Shown: positions 44,890 through 56,699 of the stretch, piece after piece
Layout of the letters: each line of letters begins with the position of its first letter
How positions within the stretch are numbered: position 1 is the stretch's first letter
Source of the DNA: Apostichopus japonicus
Lineage: Eukaryota; Echinodermata; Holothuroidea; Aspidochirotida; Stichopodidae
DNA length: 64,000 bases
Reading direction: 5' to 3'
NCBI RefSeq assembly: GCF_037975245.1
Contig: NC_092573.1
Coordinates: 8,772,501-8,836,500 of the forward strand
Program-made: the position numbers and the translations under genes
Notes under the pieces: model-generated
The model's database searches: none
What the model saw: the letters and a program-made list of their open reading frames with translations, nothing else
What the model was told of the DNA's origin: nothing

Positions 44890-45115
44890 TATGTGGTGTG
44901 TTCTCAGCCGTTCACAGAGCGGGAGGCCGGGGTTCGAATCCCGGTGGAGGCTGGAAGTTTTTTCACTGTTCTTGATTTTACAACTCATTACGATTTTCAA
45001 ATTAATATGTTCATTTGCCTTTGTCGTTTACCTCCATTTCGTTAACATAAAGTCTGTTCAAAGTATCTCTTCCGAGATCCGGATTTAGGAATTACAAGTG
45101 ATGTCGAGTTGGTTA
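44890..45115 (+). mobile_element. tRNA-derived SINE copy
   Basis: Head GTGTTCTCAGCCGTTCACAG is changed; GAGCGGGAGGCC and B-box GGTTCGAATCCC are clear. Body with TTTTTTCACTGTTCTTGATT and CGTTTACCTCCATTTCG follows, ending in GTGATGTCGAGTTGG. Confidence 0.65.
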
Positions 45116-45129
45116 TATATGTATATATA

Positions 45130-46254
45130 TGGGAGACCGGTAAGAAGCTGTCCGTGTGTATGTGTATATCTGTTACATCGACATGCTATTGTGTCAGAAA
45201 CTCCTCTTAAGCGTGCTATGCCGATTTTCTTTACACCTGGTAGGAAGGTGCCCCACGACGGGTACTTCTATCTCACTATCGCAGATTCGAGGAACGAAAG
45301 GTCAAATATCAGAAGTTGCATTAGGGGAAAAGTGGCAAAGGGCAGATTTCAATCTTGGTCTGGAGGTACCCCGTGATAGCAACTTGTATTTCGCAGACCC
45401 TTAAAACTTAAAGTCACATGTCAAATCATGCTAAACGCGACTTTTTGCTAAAACGTGAAAGGGTTAGCTAGATTGCTGACTTTTATACTTCTTAAACACC
45501 AAAAAATGGAGTCAGTGCATGCGCGCAGCTGCCCTCGCTTGTTTTCCACTCAAGCTTTTAACTGAGAGCTCGTATACACTCAATGAAGATACAAACTATT
45601 GAGTGTGTTCGAGTGTGGTTTCCTTCCAGGATTGGAATAAGTACCACAGAATTTTAATTTATCTTTCTGGCATGTGCTTTTGTGCTTTAAAGTCGTTACT
45701 AGTTGACAAGAAATATTTCAAAGTCTATCAACTTCAGGGGGATTTCCCCCCCCCCTGCTCCCCCACCAGGGCTTTGCAATAAATTCCACACATGTTGTGC
45801 TTTAAACTCGCTGCGAGTGATTAAGAAATACATGAAAACGTTTGAAAAAAATGGTTATATGACATTAAAACTTTGTCACAATATATATGTGTGTAATGAT
45901 ATTTATTTCAGTATTTTTGTACAATTTTCACTGTTTCCGTTATATACCATTTTACATGTATCAAACATTTTCATTATATTTAAGGAATTTATACCGCGTC
46001 GTTGATGACGTTACTGTCGATAGTAACAATAATGAAGATTGTATACTGGCGCCGGAAACATGTTTCAAATCAAGAAAGCACAGCTGAAGAAACGGAAATG
46101 ACAACTCCACTGGCCGGCGCAAGTGAAAGATCACCTTAAACAAACAGCAACAATCCAGAGGTCCAATACAAAATTAATTCTTGCTATATCTACATTTATT
46201 CTATTAGCATTTTCATCCTCAACCTCTTTTATTTTATCTTATTTATAATCTAGA
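45130..46254. other. Gene-less stretch
   Basis: Overlapping open frames at 45098-45404 are not recognised. 45530-45640 shares CGCTTGTTTTCC and AACTATTGAGTGTGTTCG-like sequence with 54880-54990. No gene supported. Confidence 0.4.
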
Positions 46255-47960
46255 CAAATTTAAAAGTTCATTGCAACAATAACGACAGCTTTGATGATCG
46301 AGCAATAGAAAAGCAAAATTGTACCAGAATTGTGTAGATAATATGCTTTTAGAGTAGACCTGGTTTTCTTTCAAATGCTATCATAATACACAGCAAAGAT
46401 ATGTATAATTCGATAACGGTATACATGATAACTCTGTGACAACTTTGCAATGAGGTGCTGCCGCCTCTAAAATACAAAATACTTTAGTTTGTCTTACTTC
46501 ATAATAATAATAATAATAACAACATTAAAACTTGTTTACCTTACAAACGTTAAACAATTTCGAATGTGTTTTTTTCGTAAGGCTAAGTTACATATCAAGA
46601 AGGTGTGTGTGTATCTTGGAGTGGGGAGGGCGGTGGAGGCAGGGGGGGGGGCGCAGAAACGCATCTTAAACGTTTGGTGTTTTTTCTCAATTTTTTAACT
46701 ATATCCTCCTTTATTACGATACCCTCATTTCGACTTATTCCTTGAAACTGGAACACTGCATGTCACACATTCGACTATTTACTACCTTTATATAACTTTT
46801 CTTAAATTTAGAACTAGGGTAGTATTAAGAAAGGTTGGGAAGTTTTCAACAAGGAGCCGTACGGTACTAAGTGAAGTGTTCAGTCATTCGGCGGTATTTT
46901 AAAATAGCAGTTAAAATCGCGACTTTTCATAGAAACATTGACTATATATCAAACCATATAAATGGAGTGTTAGCTCAGTGGTTAACGCCGGTGCCTTTCA
47001 ATCATAAGGTTCCGAGTTCGAGTCACTCCAATATTAATGTATGTCGTCCAGTTACAGAGTTGTTGACAATTGACAATTCATAACCATGGACCTTAAATAC
47101 GAATCTAAGAGACAGACCTCGGTCAGCTTGCGGCATTGATAAGCCAATGAGGCTTCTTCGCGAGTTCCTGCTTTCAGGTTGTCCATTATACATATAATAC
47201 ATACATAAAAGAAATTTACCCTTGATCCCCTGGTATTCCTCTTTAGTAGTACAATTGATACATATGTAACTATTCAATGTAAGGACTACGTTAAGGAAAT
47301 TAATTTATCTGCAAAGGTGTTGATTAATTAATTGTTAATTATTAATTATTTTTTCTGCTGTTAATCGCTAGTATTTTTACATTTAGTGTGATTCAACGAG
47401 GAAGAAATTCTAGTTGCAAATGTCAGAAATCTGAATCAGTCAGTTCTGGCGTTCTGTAAACTGAGCCAAGTCCGCCATTGCTCAACAAAGAATTACATCA
47501 ACAGGCGTCATCATGTCTGCACTTATTTAGTTTGTAAAATGTCCAGCTCCTCGTATCTTCTTTTTCTTGTTCGTTTTGACTCGATTGTACTCTCTTTTAG
47601 TCCTTAGGTTTGCCATTGCATATGAATACTGTACACTGCATGATTAATCGGAATTATGAAGAAGACATAATTATCACATGTTCGCAGTTTGTGAATGAAT
47701 AATGATAACGTTCAGGTATATATACTTGCTGTCTTCTCACTTGAATTCATGAAGAGAAACCTCTTAATATATTTCAGAATTACTCTTTGGTATTCCCGGC
47801 AAAGTCAGTTAATGAAAGATGATATTACTTGACTCGTAGATACTTGTTTCATTTGAAACCAAGCATAATTATAATACCAAGTTCCGCATTGTTTATTAAG
47901 CATTCTCGATGACCAATCAAATCTTCACGTTTTTTTTCATCACAGTTGGTAAATTACGCA
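46255..47960. repeat. Low-copy duplicated segment, copy 2
   Basis: Counterpart of 2860-3315 plus 6784-8053, but without the plus-strand LINE and the inner SINE. It carries its own 315-bp insertion at about 47534-47848. The SINE here (46962-47213) is uninterrupted. The copies are diverged, with many substitutions and indels. Confidence 0.85.
46962..47213 (+). mobile_element. tRNA-derived SINE, uninterrupted copy
   Basis: A-box TAGCTCAGTGGTTAACGC, B-box-like GAGTTCGAGTC, body GTCAGCTTGCGG...GGCTTCTTCGCGAGTTCC and ATACATACAT tail. Orthologous in position to the SINE at 7079-7620. Confidence 0.75.
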
Positions 47961-50900
47961 TATGTACATATTAGTCTCCGTTCTATTGTAGTTCTTTAAA
48001 TGTTATACTTGCTGGTAATAAATGAATGAAAATAATGTCCCACTTACTTTATATGAAAACATTTAACTTAATTGATACAGACTATATCACTGAGCAGGGA
48101 ATTCAAAATTTCCCGTTTGTTTCTTTTCTATGATTTTCTTTCACCACTGTTAAACCTTAGATAGGAGTCAATGGAGCGTCCTCTTTTTAATAATTGTAAT
48201 ACTCACATCGGTATGGTGGTATATAGTATATATTATTAAGTTCCAAACGCTCCAAACGGAACAAAGAGGTTGGTTAGAAGATAAGTCGAAGGTAGAAACA
48301 GGAACACGCACGCCCCAGGTGGTGAAGTAGGTCTCCTGCCCTCAGCCAAAATGATGGAATGAAAATGCCTCTTAATTAGTTTCAAGACAGCATCCAGAGC
48401 TCTCTCTCTCCCCTGACACCTGTCCCCCAACACGGTGCGACGACGAAAGGGCGTAACCACCCAGACAGTGTCCAATAAAAAAGTAATTTTCACAATTTAC
48501 ATACTGCCGCGCATACACTAATAAATAACTGCCTTCATACAAACGGCCCAGCTACTAAATTCTATCTCGTGGCGATTTCCCGGTGAATTAAGTTAAAACA
48601 ATATGGAGCTTCTTTAAGATGTATCTCCTCGGCTTGGAAACTAATTTTGGAGTGACTTACAAAATATCCCTAATTTTGCCTTCCGAAAATGTGAAAGGAA
48701 ATTTTAATTAGCAAGGCCACACCCGCTTAAGCTGCTTACAGGTGTCTATACAAAATATTTCTACGCAAATACTCTACAGATTAAACAAGTCCAAACAAAG
48801 CATAACATGGCGCTTAAATCCTTTCATTCATTAAATTTCTGTGGGATTAACTAGCCGAGGTAAGGATATCAATGTATCCAATTAGTTTCTTTTTAACCGC
48901 ACGAAATACAGCCTTTAGGATTAACCGTGACAGAAAAGTTGCGACGAATAGTCAAATTGTATAAGCAGTTTAATGCTAATTGGCATACCAGTTGTTTAGA
49001 ACCGTATATCAACTTAATTGAAGCATCAATTACCTATATGACATAGAATTGACACTATAAATACTCAACTGGTTAAGAAAGCTATTTTGGCAGTTGCAAA
49101 AACTATTGGGAAATGAGCCAAGAAAAGAGATATTTAGAATTGTTTTGGAATTAGCTCCTGTTGAGAAAGAAAAGTTAATGAAAAACTCATGGTTAGCTTG
49201 ACTTAATATCAAAACTGTAATTACTAAGAACAAAGCTGCCTACGTGATAATGCTACAATCATATTCCGTGTTAGTAGAGAGCAATTAAAACAATTAAAGT
49301 GTAAGCTAGAATTCCGATGAAAATAATTAAAGAGACATTCTGGTAGCTAAGGTGAATTGCTAAGTAAAACTGGAATTTTCTGCAAATTTAGTTCTAAACC
49401 GCATCGTCATAGCATTTGGTATGGCAAAGATAACATTTTCATAACTTTGATTGTATTTTGTGAATGTATCTGGCAGCAATATAATGAATGATATCATAAT
49501 GGCAAATTAAGCAGAAAGTTTTGTTTTCTTAAAAAATAGTTAACTCTCTTTACACAAAGGAAATAACATTCTATAATATAGTTGCATTTTGATGAAATTC
49601 CCAAATACCGTGAACATCGACAGCTGAATAAACATTCCAAATGTATCGGAATTCAATGATAAATCTTGCAACAAGAAAATATTAATATAAAGTAAAGCTT
49701 TTAAAGAATACATGTTGTTGTGACATTACAGATCACCTATACTGTGATCCATTCTAGTGAAGACCGGAGGGTTCAGCCAGTCAAATAAGTTCCATTCAAT
49801 CACCCACATCTTGAGTTAGGGACTGATATCGAGATACATGCAAGTGTCTTCACAGTGTGAAACATTAGATTAACCCTTTATCCCTTTATTTTTACGAATT
49901 TGGAGTCACAAAAAGATGAGAATGATAGTTTAAATTCATTCGATCTGTCTATTATGACAAAACTGACTTACTAGCTTAATACTGTTTGCCACTGTTCCAC
50001 CCATTAAACGTTCAAATTGCTTCTCTGTGCATATTGTATAAAAATTTGTCTCTAATCCTTTCAAGACACTTGATATAGCCCCAATAAGAGATCAAGCTAT
50101 ACTAGCAAAAGACCAGGACAACACTGGACAGTCCTTCATATAGGCTTCAATCGTATCGTAGTTTTATAACGATAAAGTTTCAAAGAACTTTACTTATATA
50201 TTCTTCACAAGGTGGCCGACTGATAAAAACCTATACGGATAACCCCACCTGATAATCTGCACGTTCAATTAATGTTACATTGACAGAGCTGAGACAAAAA
50301 AATAGAACTGCTCCTTGTAATATCAGAAAATAAGCAATGTACGCAACGTTACCAAGTGTTATTTAAATTTTATTATGTCTTTTTAATGCCTTAAGAATTA
50401 TCTTGAGGCAACATGATCCTACATATTTGCATCTTTATTGTGTGTATAGTTTTGTGACGGTTTTTGTCTTTTTCATATTCCCTTCTCTTCAACCGAGAAT
50501 TCCTCCTCCATGTACCGATTATTATTATTGATATTGTTTCCATGTTTTAAATTACGAATGTTAAAATTTGTAAGATTTAGAAGGTTATGAAAGCGCTATG
50601 TTATTTTCTTGAAAAGGTACCAAGTTTATGACGACAAAGTGAACTTGTCAAGGACTTTCCATTAACCGTATATGCACAATCCACCACCCCCACCAACAAC
50701 AGGGCGATTAAGGAGTGATGAAAAATCAACATACTGTTGGAACCTTTTTTTTGTATAATAACCAAGCTGATGTTTCTTCAAAAGTATGACCTCTCAACTG
50801 ACTTTCCTGTTTGGATTTTCTTTTGTTTTGATTTATTGCTAAAGTAATATATTGAATGTAAACACAGGGTAATTCTAGTATGATCGATATTTTCATAAAG

Positions 50901-51590
50901 TATTGTATTACGTTCATGACGTGAAACCCAATAACCCATGAAATCCTGAGTTAGTTTAGTTTTTAGGACAAAGTAATTAAGGCATGTTGTTTTATAAAGT
51001 ATAATTTGCTGCCCTCCAAAACACTACGTGACTGCGTAGAGCCACATTGTTTATCACTTTCCACTGTTAATCTGGGGGAGAAGCGGCAGGATGTCTTTAA
51101 ATTTCAAAAGCGATTTTATGTTGTTGCACTTTCAACTTTAAAGCAATTATTATGTTGTGCCGGCATCGGAATGTCCTCCATCATTCCAGCGGATGAACAG
51201 CAGAGCAACATATTCAGCCAGTTGGGACAATTTTCCAATGTTGTTACCACTCTATACTGTCCTTCTGATATCATGCCTTAAATCAACTGTACTGACAGTA
51301 AGTCTGTCTGAACACTTTCTAACCTTTATCTGATAGACACATGATATTCATACTTTTCATACTGCTTAGAAGCATGGTATGAAAGTATAGTTTATAACAA
51401 AGTGTCCCAACCTGGCGAATATTTCATTTACGAATCAGCGTTGACATAATGTTAATGGCAGATGTTTCAGTATATCAACAGGAATTCGGCTGGCCTTCTA
51501 TTAGCAATTTCTTTAATTTGAAATTCAACTTCACATGTCCGTGTGTGTCATTGATTTGCCTGCTCTGTTATGATGTTTGTTAAACTAATC
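47961..51590. other. Gene-less stretch
   Basis: No convincing exon or terminal repeats. Open frames at 48236 (minus), 49030 (minus) and 51006 (plus) are unsupported. Confidence 0.4.
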
Positions 51591-51639
51591 GTAATTACTA
51601 CAATGACCATAATACTGCAATTCCTAACGAACATTGCCT

Positions 51640-52098
51640 ATGCGTAGGAAAAAGGGAGTGGGGCAAAAGTCTGGCCATGGCTATTGACGCTGATTGTATG
51701 TCCATATGTCCAGAGGTATATATATATATATATATATAAATGAAAACGTAATGAGAAGGGAAATCCAGAACAGTGAAAAAACTTCCAGCCTCCACCGGGT
51801 TTCGAACCCGGGCCTCCCGCTTTGTACGCGGACACCCTAACCAACTAGGCCATGGACGCTGATTGTATGTCCAGAGGTTCGAAACCGGTAAGGAAGGTCT
51901 TAATTTCGCTGTAGGCGTTTGACACCTGTATCGAACAATACTAGTTCTGTTTTTTGTGACATATTTTGCCTTACTCTAGAGATCAAACATGATGCTAACC
52001 AACTCGAAAATCATTTGTGATTCCGAAAGCCGGATCTCGAAAGAGATACTTTGAACAGGCTTTATGTTAATGGAATGGAGGTAAACGACAAAGGCAAA

Positions 52099-52100
<2 letters not shown>
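51640..52100 (-). mobile_element. tRNA-derived SINE, best-preserved head
   Basis: On the minus strand the head (about 51866-51790) reads GCGTCCATGGCCTAGTTGG, TTAGGGTGTCCGCGTACAAA, GCGGGAGGCCCGGGTTCGAA and ACCCGG. A box and B box are near consensus, with a TAC triplet at the anticodon position. The body lies on both sides of it and the flank word CCTCTGGACATACAATCAGC occurs twice, so units were joined head to tail. TA arrays adjoin both sides. Confidence 0.7.
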
Positions 52101-52185
<85 letters not shown>

Positions 52186-52270
52186 TATTGAAAGAGATAC
52201 TTTGAACAGACTTTATATATATATATATATATATATTTACATATATATATATATTTATATATATATATAC

Positions 52271-52313
<43 letters not shown>

Positions 52314-52314
52314 C

Positions 52315-52357
<43 letters not shown>

Positions 52358-52427
52358 TATAAATAAATATATCGAAAGAGATACTTTATATATATATATT
52401 TACATATAAATGTAAGTATATATGTAT

Positions 52428-52459
<32 letters not shown>

Positions 52460-52480
52460 TTAATATATATATAGGGGACA
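52101..52480. repeat. Large compound TA array
   Basis: Several (TA)n blocks separated by short words including CGAAAGAGATACTTT, which is copied from the SINE body next to it and recurs twice. Confidence 0.95.
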
Positions 52481-52719
52481 CAGACCAAAATAGCATCGTA
52501 AGCTTACATGATGTAGTTTAAAAATCATGTCCGGGAGCTGTCATTTTGTAAACCTGTGATGTCAAAATGCCACTAGAACCTGAAACCTATCTTTCTTTTG
52601 TCTTCATATTTCAAGGTAGAATATTAGCAGTGTTGACACTGAACTAGTAGGTAAATACGCTGACAGGACGTATGTATAACCTGGTAGGTTATTCGCTGTA
52701 TTCCTTCATATAACATTAA

Positions 52720-53120
52720 AACAAAGCACTGCACGCGTGTACTATGAAAATATATATGAGATATATTAAGCACAATTTACCTGGTGAAAATATTGATATT
52801 TCTGGTTGAGTTATTCAGTTATTTGCCATAATCTGAATCTATATGTTATTGAAAAACAAGTTTCCTCTAAATAATTGGCGATTATCCAGTAATATTTACG
52901 TTAAGCTATTGCTATGCCATGATTGGTTCTTTTCGATTTTACGTCAGGTAACTAACAATACATACTGCGGTGATATGCACTGCACACGTGCACTGTGAAC
53001 ACAGGAAATATATTTAGCAACACAATCGTCTTCCCTTAGTTATTGCACATCATGTTACATATCTATTAAAAACTTGGCAATTATTGGTCGTCTATTGGTT
53101 CTTTTCAATACTTTTTAAGA
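52720..53120. repeat. Diverged tandem duplication, period about 255 bp
   Basis: TGCACGCGTGTACTATGAA near 52731 and TGCACACGTGCACTGTGAA near 52982, each followed by ATATAT, CACAAT and TTATTGGTTCTTTTC-type sequences in the same order. Confidence 0.5.
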
Positions 53121-53734
53121 TAGAAGCACTTAAAGCAAAGAACTTAACTTGTCTACTCTCAACCTCAAGTCTCCTTACATCTAGACTGTAATTGCATGAT
53201 CATGACCATGTTATACGTCCCGTGAATATCACGAGACCGTTTGAAAAGGAATAGAAACTACATATTATATGTAGCCGAAATTCAGAGAAGAAGCGACCGA
53301 TACATTTTGTCTTTAAGTAAAGTCACACTGGGACGAAAACCAGACCATTTAACTGATCCACTCGCAATCAAGCCCAGATCCTTGGGAAATGACAATGTGA
53401 GACGTTATAAAATGCCATTGACAAACGAATTTCCTAATACGTTTAACGGAATGATCAAACACTAAACGCTTCTATAGAGTTCTGCATATGGGATTAATCA
53501 ATTACAATAACGAGTGATGCTATTACATAATTAATAGAATTATTGTTCTTCTTGTTTGCGTCCAAAAAACAAAGAGGGGGGGGGGGTGAAAGAGGTGGTC
53601 GTTTCAGTTAACAGCTATGGCACCATGTCGTGTATGTTAATCATAAAATATAACTTCAATTCGGAAAATATTATACAAGTTAAGCCATATATTAACTCAT
53701 GAGAACGTAAAAGAAAAGGAAAGACTTAATTTTG

Positions 53735-53810
53735 CTGGGAACGGGATTCGAACCAGAGACATCACGATAATAAGGCCATAGCTCTACCAACAGAGCTATC
53801 CAGGGCTTAA
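53735..53810 (-). mobile_element. tRNA-like SINE head
   Basis: The minus strand has A box TAGCTCTGTTGGTAGAGC and B box GGTTCGAATCCC with a tRNA-like start and end, but the anticodon arm does not pair. It is more likely a SINE head or tRNA pseudogene than a working tRNA. Confidence 0.45.
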
Positions 53811-54309
53811 TTAGTGGCGATCCCGATAAAGACAGTTGCTGAGGTGTCAGTCAGACGTCATATCATTACTTGACAAACTATGGATATAATACCATGTATA
53901 ATTCAATAAAAACCAGCACAGTGGGACAAGGAAGAGCGTATACAAGAGAAATCCGTCTAAACATCAAAATTCAAGGTAAAATATAAAGATGAAGAGCTAA
54001 ATAAAGTTGTTCCCAAGCACCTGTTTATGTTAAACTTTAACTAAATCTGTTGTAACTAATAACATATGAGGAAAACATGTTTTGCTTTTAACTGAGAGTC
54101 ACGTGTTTCTTGGAAGTCTTTAACTGTCAGTACCTGGTAAATAAACTTAAGTTAATAATGACGTCCCACGAAAAGGTCAGCATTGTAAAGATGTAAATAA
54201 CTTCATGATCCAGGTATCCGGCTAAAATGGTAAAACTAAGGCATTCCAGTTTTTATTCCTATTTACTATCGAATAGAAGACCAATACAGAACCATCAAGA
54301 AGTTTTAAA

Positions 54310-54394
54310 ATGACGCGTTATATTTTTTTAAACTGTCTTCTTCTTCTGGCTTTTGCTCTTCCAACGAAGTGTTGCTTGCTCTCAACGAACGGAG
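54310..54394 (+). CDS. Second signal-peptide exon, paralogue of 17902
   Basis: ATG at 54310; MTRYIFLNCLLLLAFALPTK, then CCLLSTNG and a donor GTAAGA in phase 1. The end (ALP-x-x-CCL) and phase match the exon at 17902, so it is probably the leader exon of another copy of the same channel gene. No exon like 2-5 lies between it and the exon at 55969. Confidence 0.5.
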
Positions 54395-54684
54395 GTAAGA
54401 TAAAGCTTTATATATATACTACAATATAGTTTTTTAGTTTGACAAATTTACCAAAAACAGAACTACCAAGTAGTCATTTATATACAATTGCAATAAGTCA
54501 AGATAAGATATTCGATTAGTTTACCAACATAACGCATATCTAGCGAGTAACCGTTAATCTATGTAATTTAATCTCATGAACCTAGCATATTGGGAAATTT
54601 CACTTTCTCTAAAATATGTATGTATTAGAATCCGTTATTTGGAAAGAACCTTAACTAAAAAGAATAATATTAGTTTCATTGTTA

Positions 54685-54687
<3 letters not shown>

Positions 54688-54740
<53 letters not shown>

Positions 54741-54880
54741 GTAATTGGAAATCGTAATGAGTTGGACAATCCAACTCATTACGAGCCTAGCCTAAAGGGT
54801 AGTTGGAAAATCAAGAGGTATTTTCCAACTCATTACGATTTTCAATGGTTAAGGTGTCCGCGTACAGAGCGGGAAGCCAC
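54688..54880. mobile_element. SINE fragments with TA array
   Basis: TA array 54688-54737, then AATCGTAATGAGTTGG (SINE, minus) and CCAACTCATTACGATTTTC (plus), then GGTGTCCGCGTACAGAGCGGG, part of the tRNA-like head. Rearranged pieces of the SINE described at 51640. Confidence 0.6.
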
Positions 54881-55968
54881 GCTTGTTTTCCTCAACAGGT
54901 TTTTTAACAGAGCGTTCGTATAGACTCAAAGAAGGAACAAACTATGGGGTGTGTTCGCGTGTGTATTCCTTTTAATTTTGCTTTCCTTCAGAATAATGAA
55001 CGCAAGGACAAATGTCGAATAGCCTTACAACCTTCACAAATTAAGTTTTGTCAAAATATAATATTTCAATCATGGCAACTTAGGTCAAAAGTCATGGTAT
55101 TTTGTTCAATGCGGCGTCCAGGATTTTTTTGGAATTTTATGCAGACCATAAGGAATTTTACGATGAGATTTGCAACTTCGTGGACCGCCCTGAAATTTTG
55201 TTTGTAATCTTGATTTTTTTTCTCGTACCCTATGTAGCTCTTTTTAAAAGTATTGATATGTTGTTTGTTTGTGCATAATAGATGTAGCTAATTGGGTTTT
55301 GTTCCTTCGTGAATAGCGTATGAGAAAGGCACAATAGTAAATTTTCAAAGAAAAATTGATTATATAAAAGTAATACTGAATATTAAAAGGGATGGTATCA
55401 AATATAGATTAAGTTTATTAATTAGTCCTCGACTTAGAGTTATGACAGAAAAAAGAATTAATAAATGATTAAATTATGGATCCGTTTTCCAGTTACATAA
55501 TTCGTCTAGTTATTCCACGTCAGCATATAAACTTGCGAAGTTCCTCTTGACTATTCTCAAAAGTTGTTAAGATGTAGTACAAAATTTTCTAATTCTTATT
55601 CCAGGATGGTAATGACTCTACACAGAGGCAGTGTGTGTGTAATAGTTAACGTATACTGTTCATCGACATTGCAATACACAGCTATCACCGGCCTGGGCTT
55701 ATCAGATTTGAATATAAGATATATGCTATATAAATGATTTATCATATAAGATATTGTCTAACATATAATATATATTGTGGTACTATTGAAATTAGTTATA
55801 TAAACCGTATCTTGGTTAATTATAATTTTCCTTGACACCAGCACCTGCCTATAAAAAATAAAACGTATGCTCTATATGTGGATAACAATCTATGTATTAT
55901 TTTCATGCTATTTCAACTGCAAATTGAATGTATTTCACGTATTTCATGTTTATACTGTTATTTCGCAG
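54881..55968. other. No channel exons recognised
   Basis: Searched by eye for counterparts of channel exons 2-5; none found. 54880-54990 matches 45530-45640. Confidence 0.45.
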
Positions 55969-56190
55969 CAACTACTTTACCACATCGACGATTTATTCAT
56001 AAACGACACTTACAAACAAAACGAAGCAAGTGATGGTGAATGGGATATGACGCTCTTCCATTATGACCCAAGCTACCGATGTCTTTACTGCGTAGAGGAC
56101 CGATCGTACATAACGTATACAGTCACATTGGAACGATCTGAACCTGGGCTCGCCCTGCTTTGTTTCCTGGCACCTTGCATGGTGGTGGAG
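55969..56190 (+). CDS. Cys-loop channel exon: loop C and TM1
   Basis: Acceptor TTATTTCGCAG, entering in phase 0, which fits exon 5. It encodes QLLYHIDDLFINDTYKQNEA, then SDGEWDMTLFHYD, YRCLYCVEDRSYITYTVTLE and RSEPGLALLCFLAPCMVV. GEWD-x, a Cys-containing loop C, Y-x-TY-x-VTLER and a hydrophobic TM1 with the conserved Pro-Cys match the end of the ligand-binding domain and TM1 of nicotinic-type subunits. The loop C cysteines are C-L-Y-C rather than adjacent. The 3' end is uncertain: no strong donor; the frame runs to 56283. TM2 to TM4 exons are not seen. Confidence 0.8.
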
Positions 56191-56699
56191 TTAAAGGCGA
56201 TATCGCTCGTAGACTTTTTTTCGAGGGCGCTGGCATTTTCGAGGTTTCAGCGAGGTTTACTGGGACCCCGAAAACTCACGTGACCTCGGTGGCAAATTTA
56301 GATCAGTGAATAGCACAGGCAAGCGTATTCGTAACAAGCCCGTACCCATGCACACATAATGTTATAACACAGCATTTCAGATTATTGTACTGTTTACCGT
56401 AAAGGATTTTCGTACGCGATAGTTTGTTGTTTGTGTGCCTTTTGAGTAAAGAATACTGTACGATTTTCGTGCAAATACATTCGATTAGACTAGAGTATAG
56501 TGACAATCATGGAAAAGGGATCAGGGCAAGGAGAATCGGGCGAAAGAAAACGACCTTATCCTGGAACGAGCGTAGGTTCAAGTGGAGGAAAGCCATTGTT
56601 GCATGGACCTGACAAAAACAGCAGTGCAAAGGAACAACAGCGACGAAGAGATGCCACGAAGATCTATCTTCTACGTTCCTACAGTACGTAAACTGCCAA

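Noticed and set aside
48236-48493. 85-residue minus-strand frame
   Set aside because: Some residues look protein-like (RERALDAVLKLIK) but nothing else supports a gene or a known element.
51790-51866. A functional tRNA-Val gene on the minus strand
   Set aside because: The head is tRNA-like, but the same head with the same flanks is repeated at 37230 and 44890 as part of a SINE.
53735-53810. A functional tRNA gene
   Set aside because: A and B boxes are present but the anticodon stem does not pair, and the A- and B-box pattern is what SINE heads show. Kept as a SINE head only.
54944-55207. 87-residue frame as a channel exon
   Set aside because: No motif of the ligand-binding domain and no fitting splice sites; its first part is shared with a repeat near 45.5 kb.
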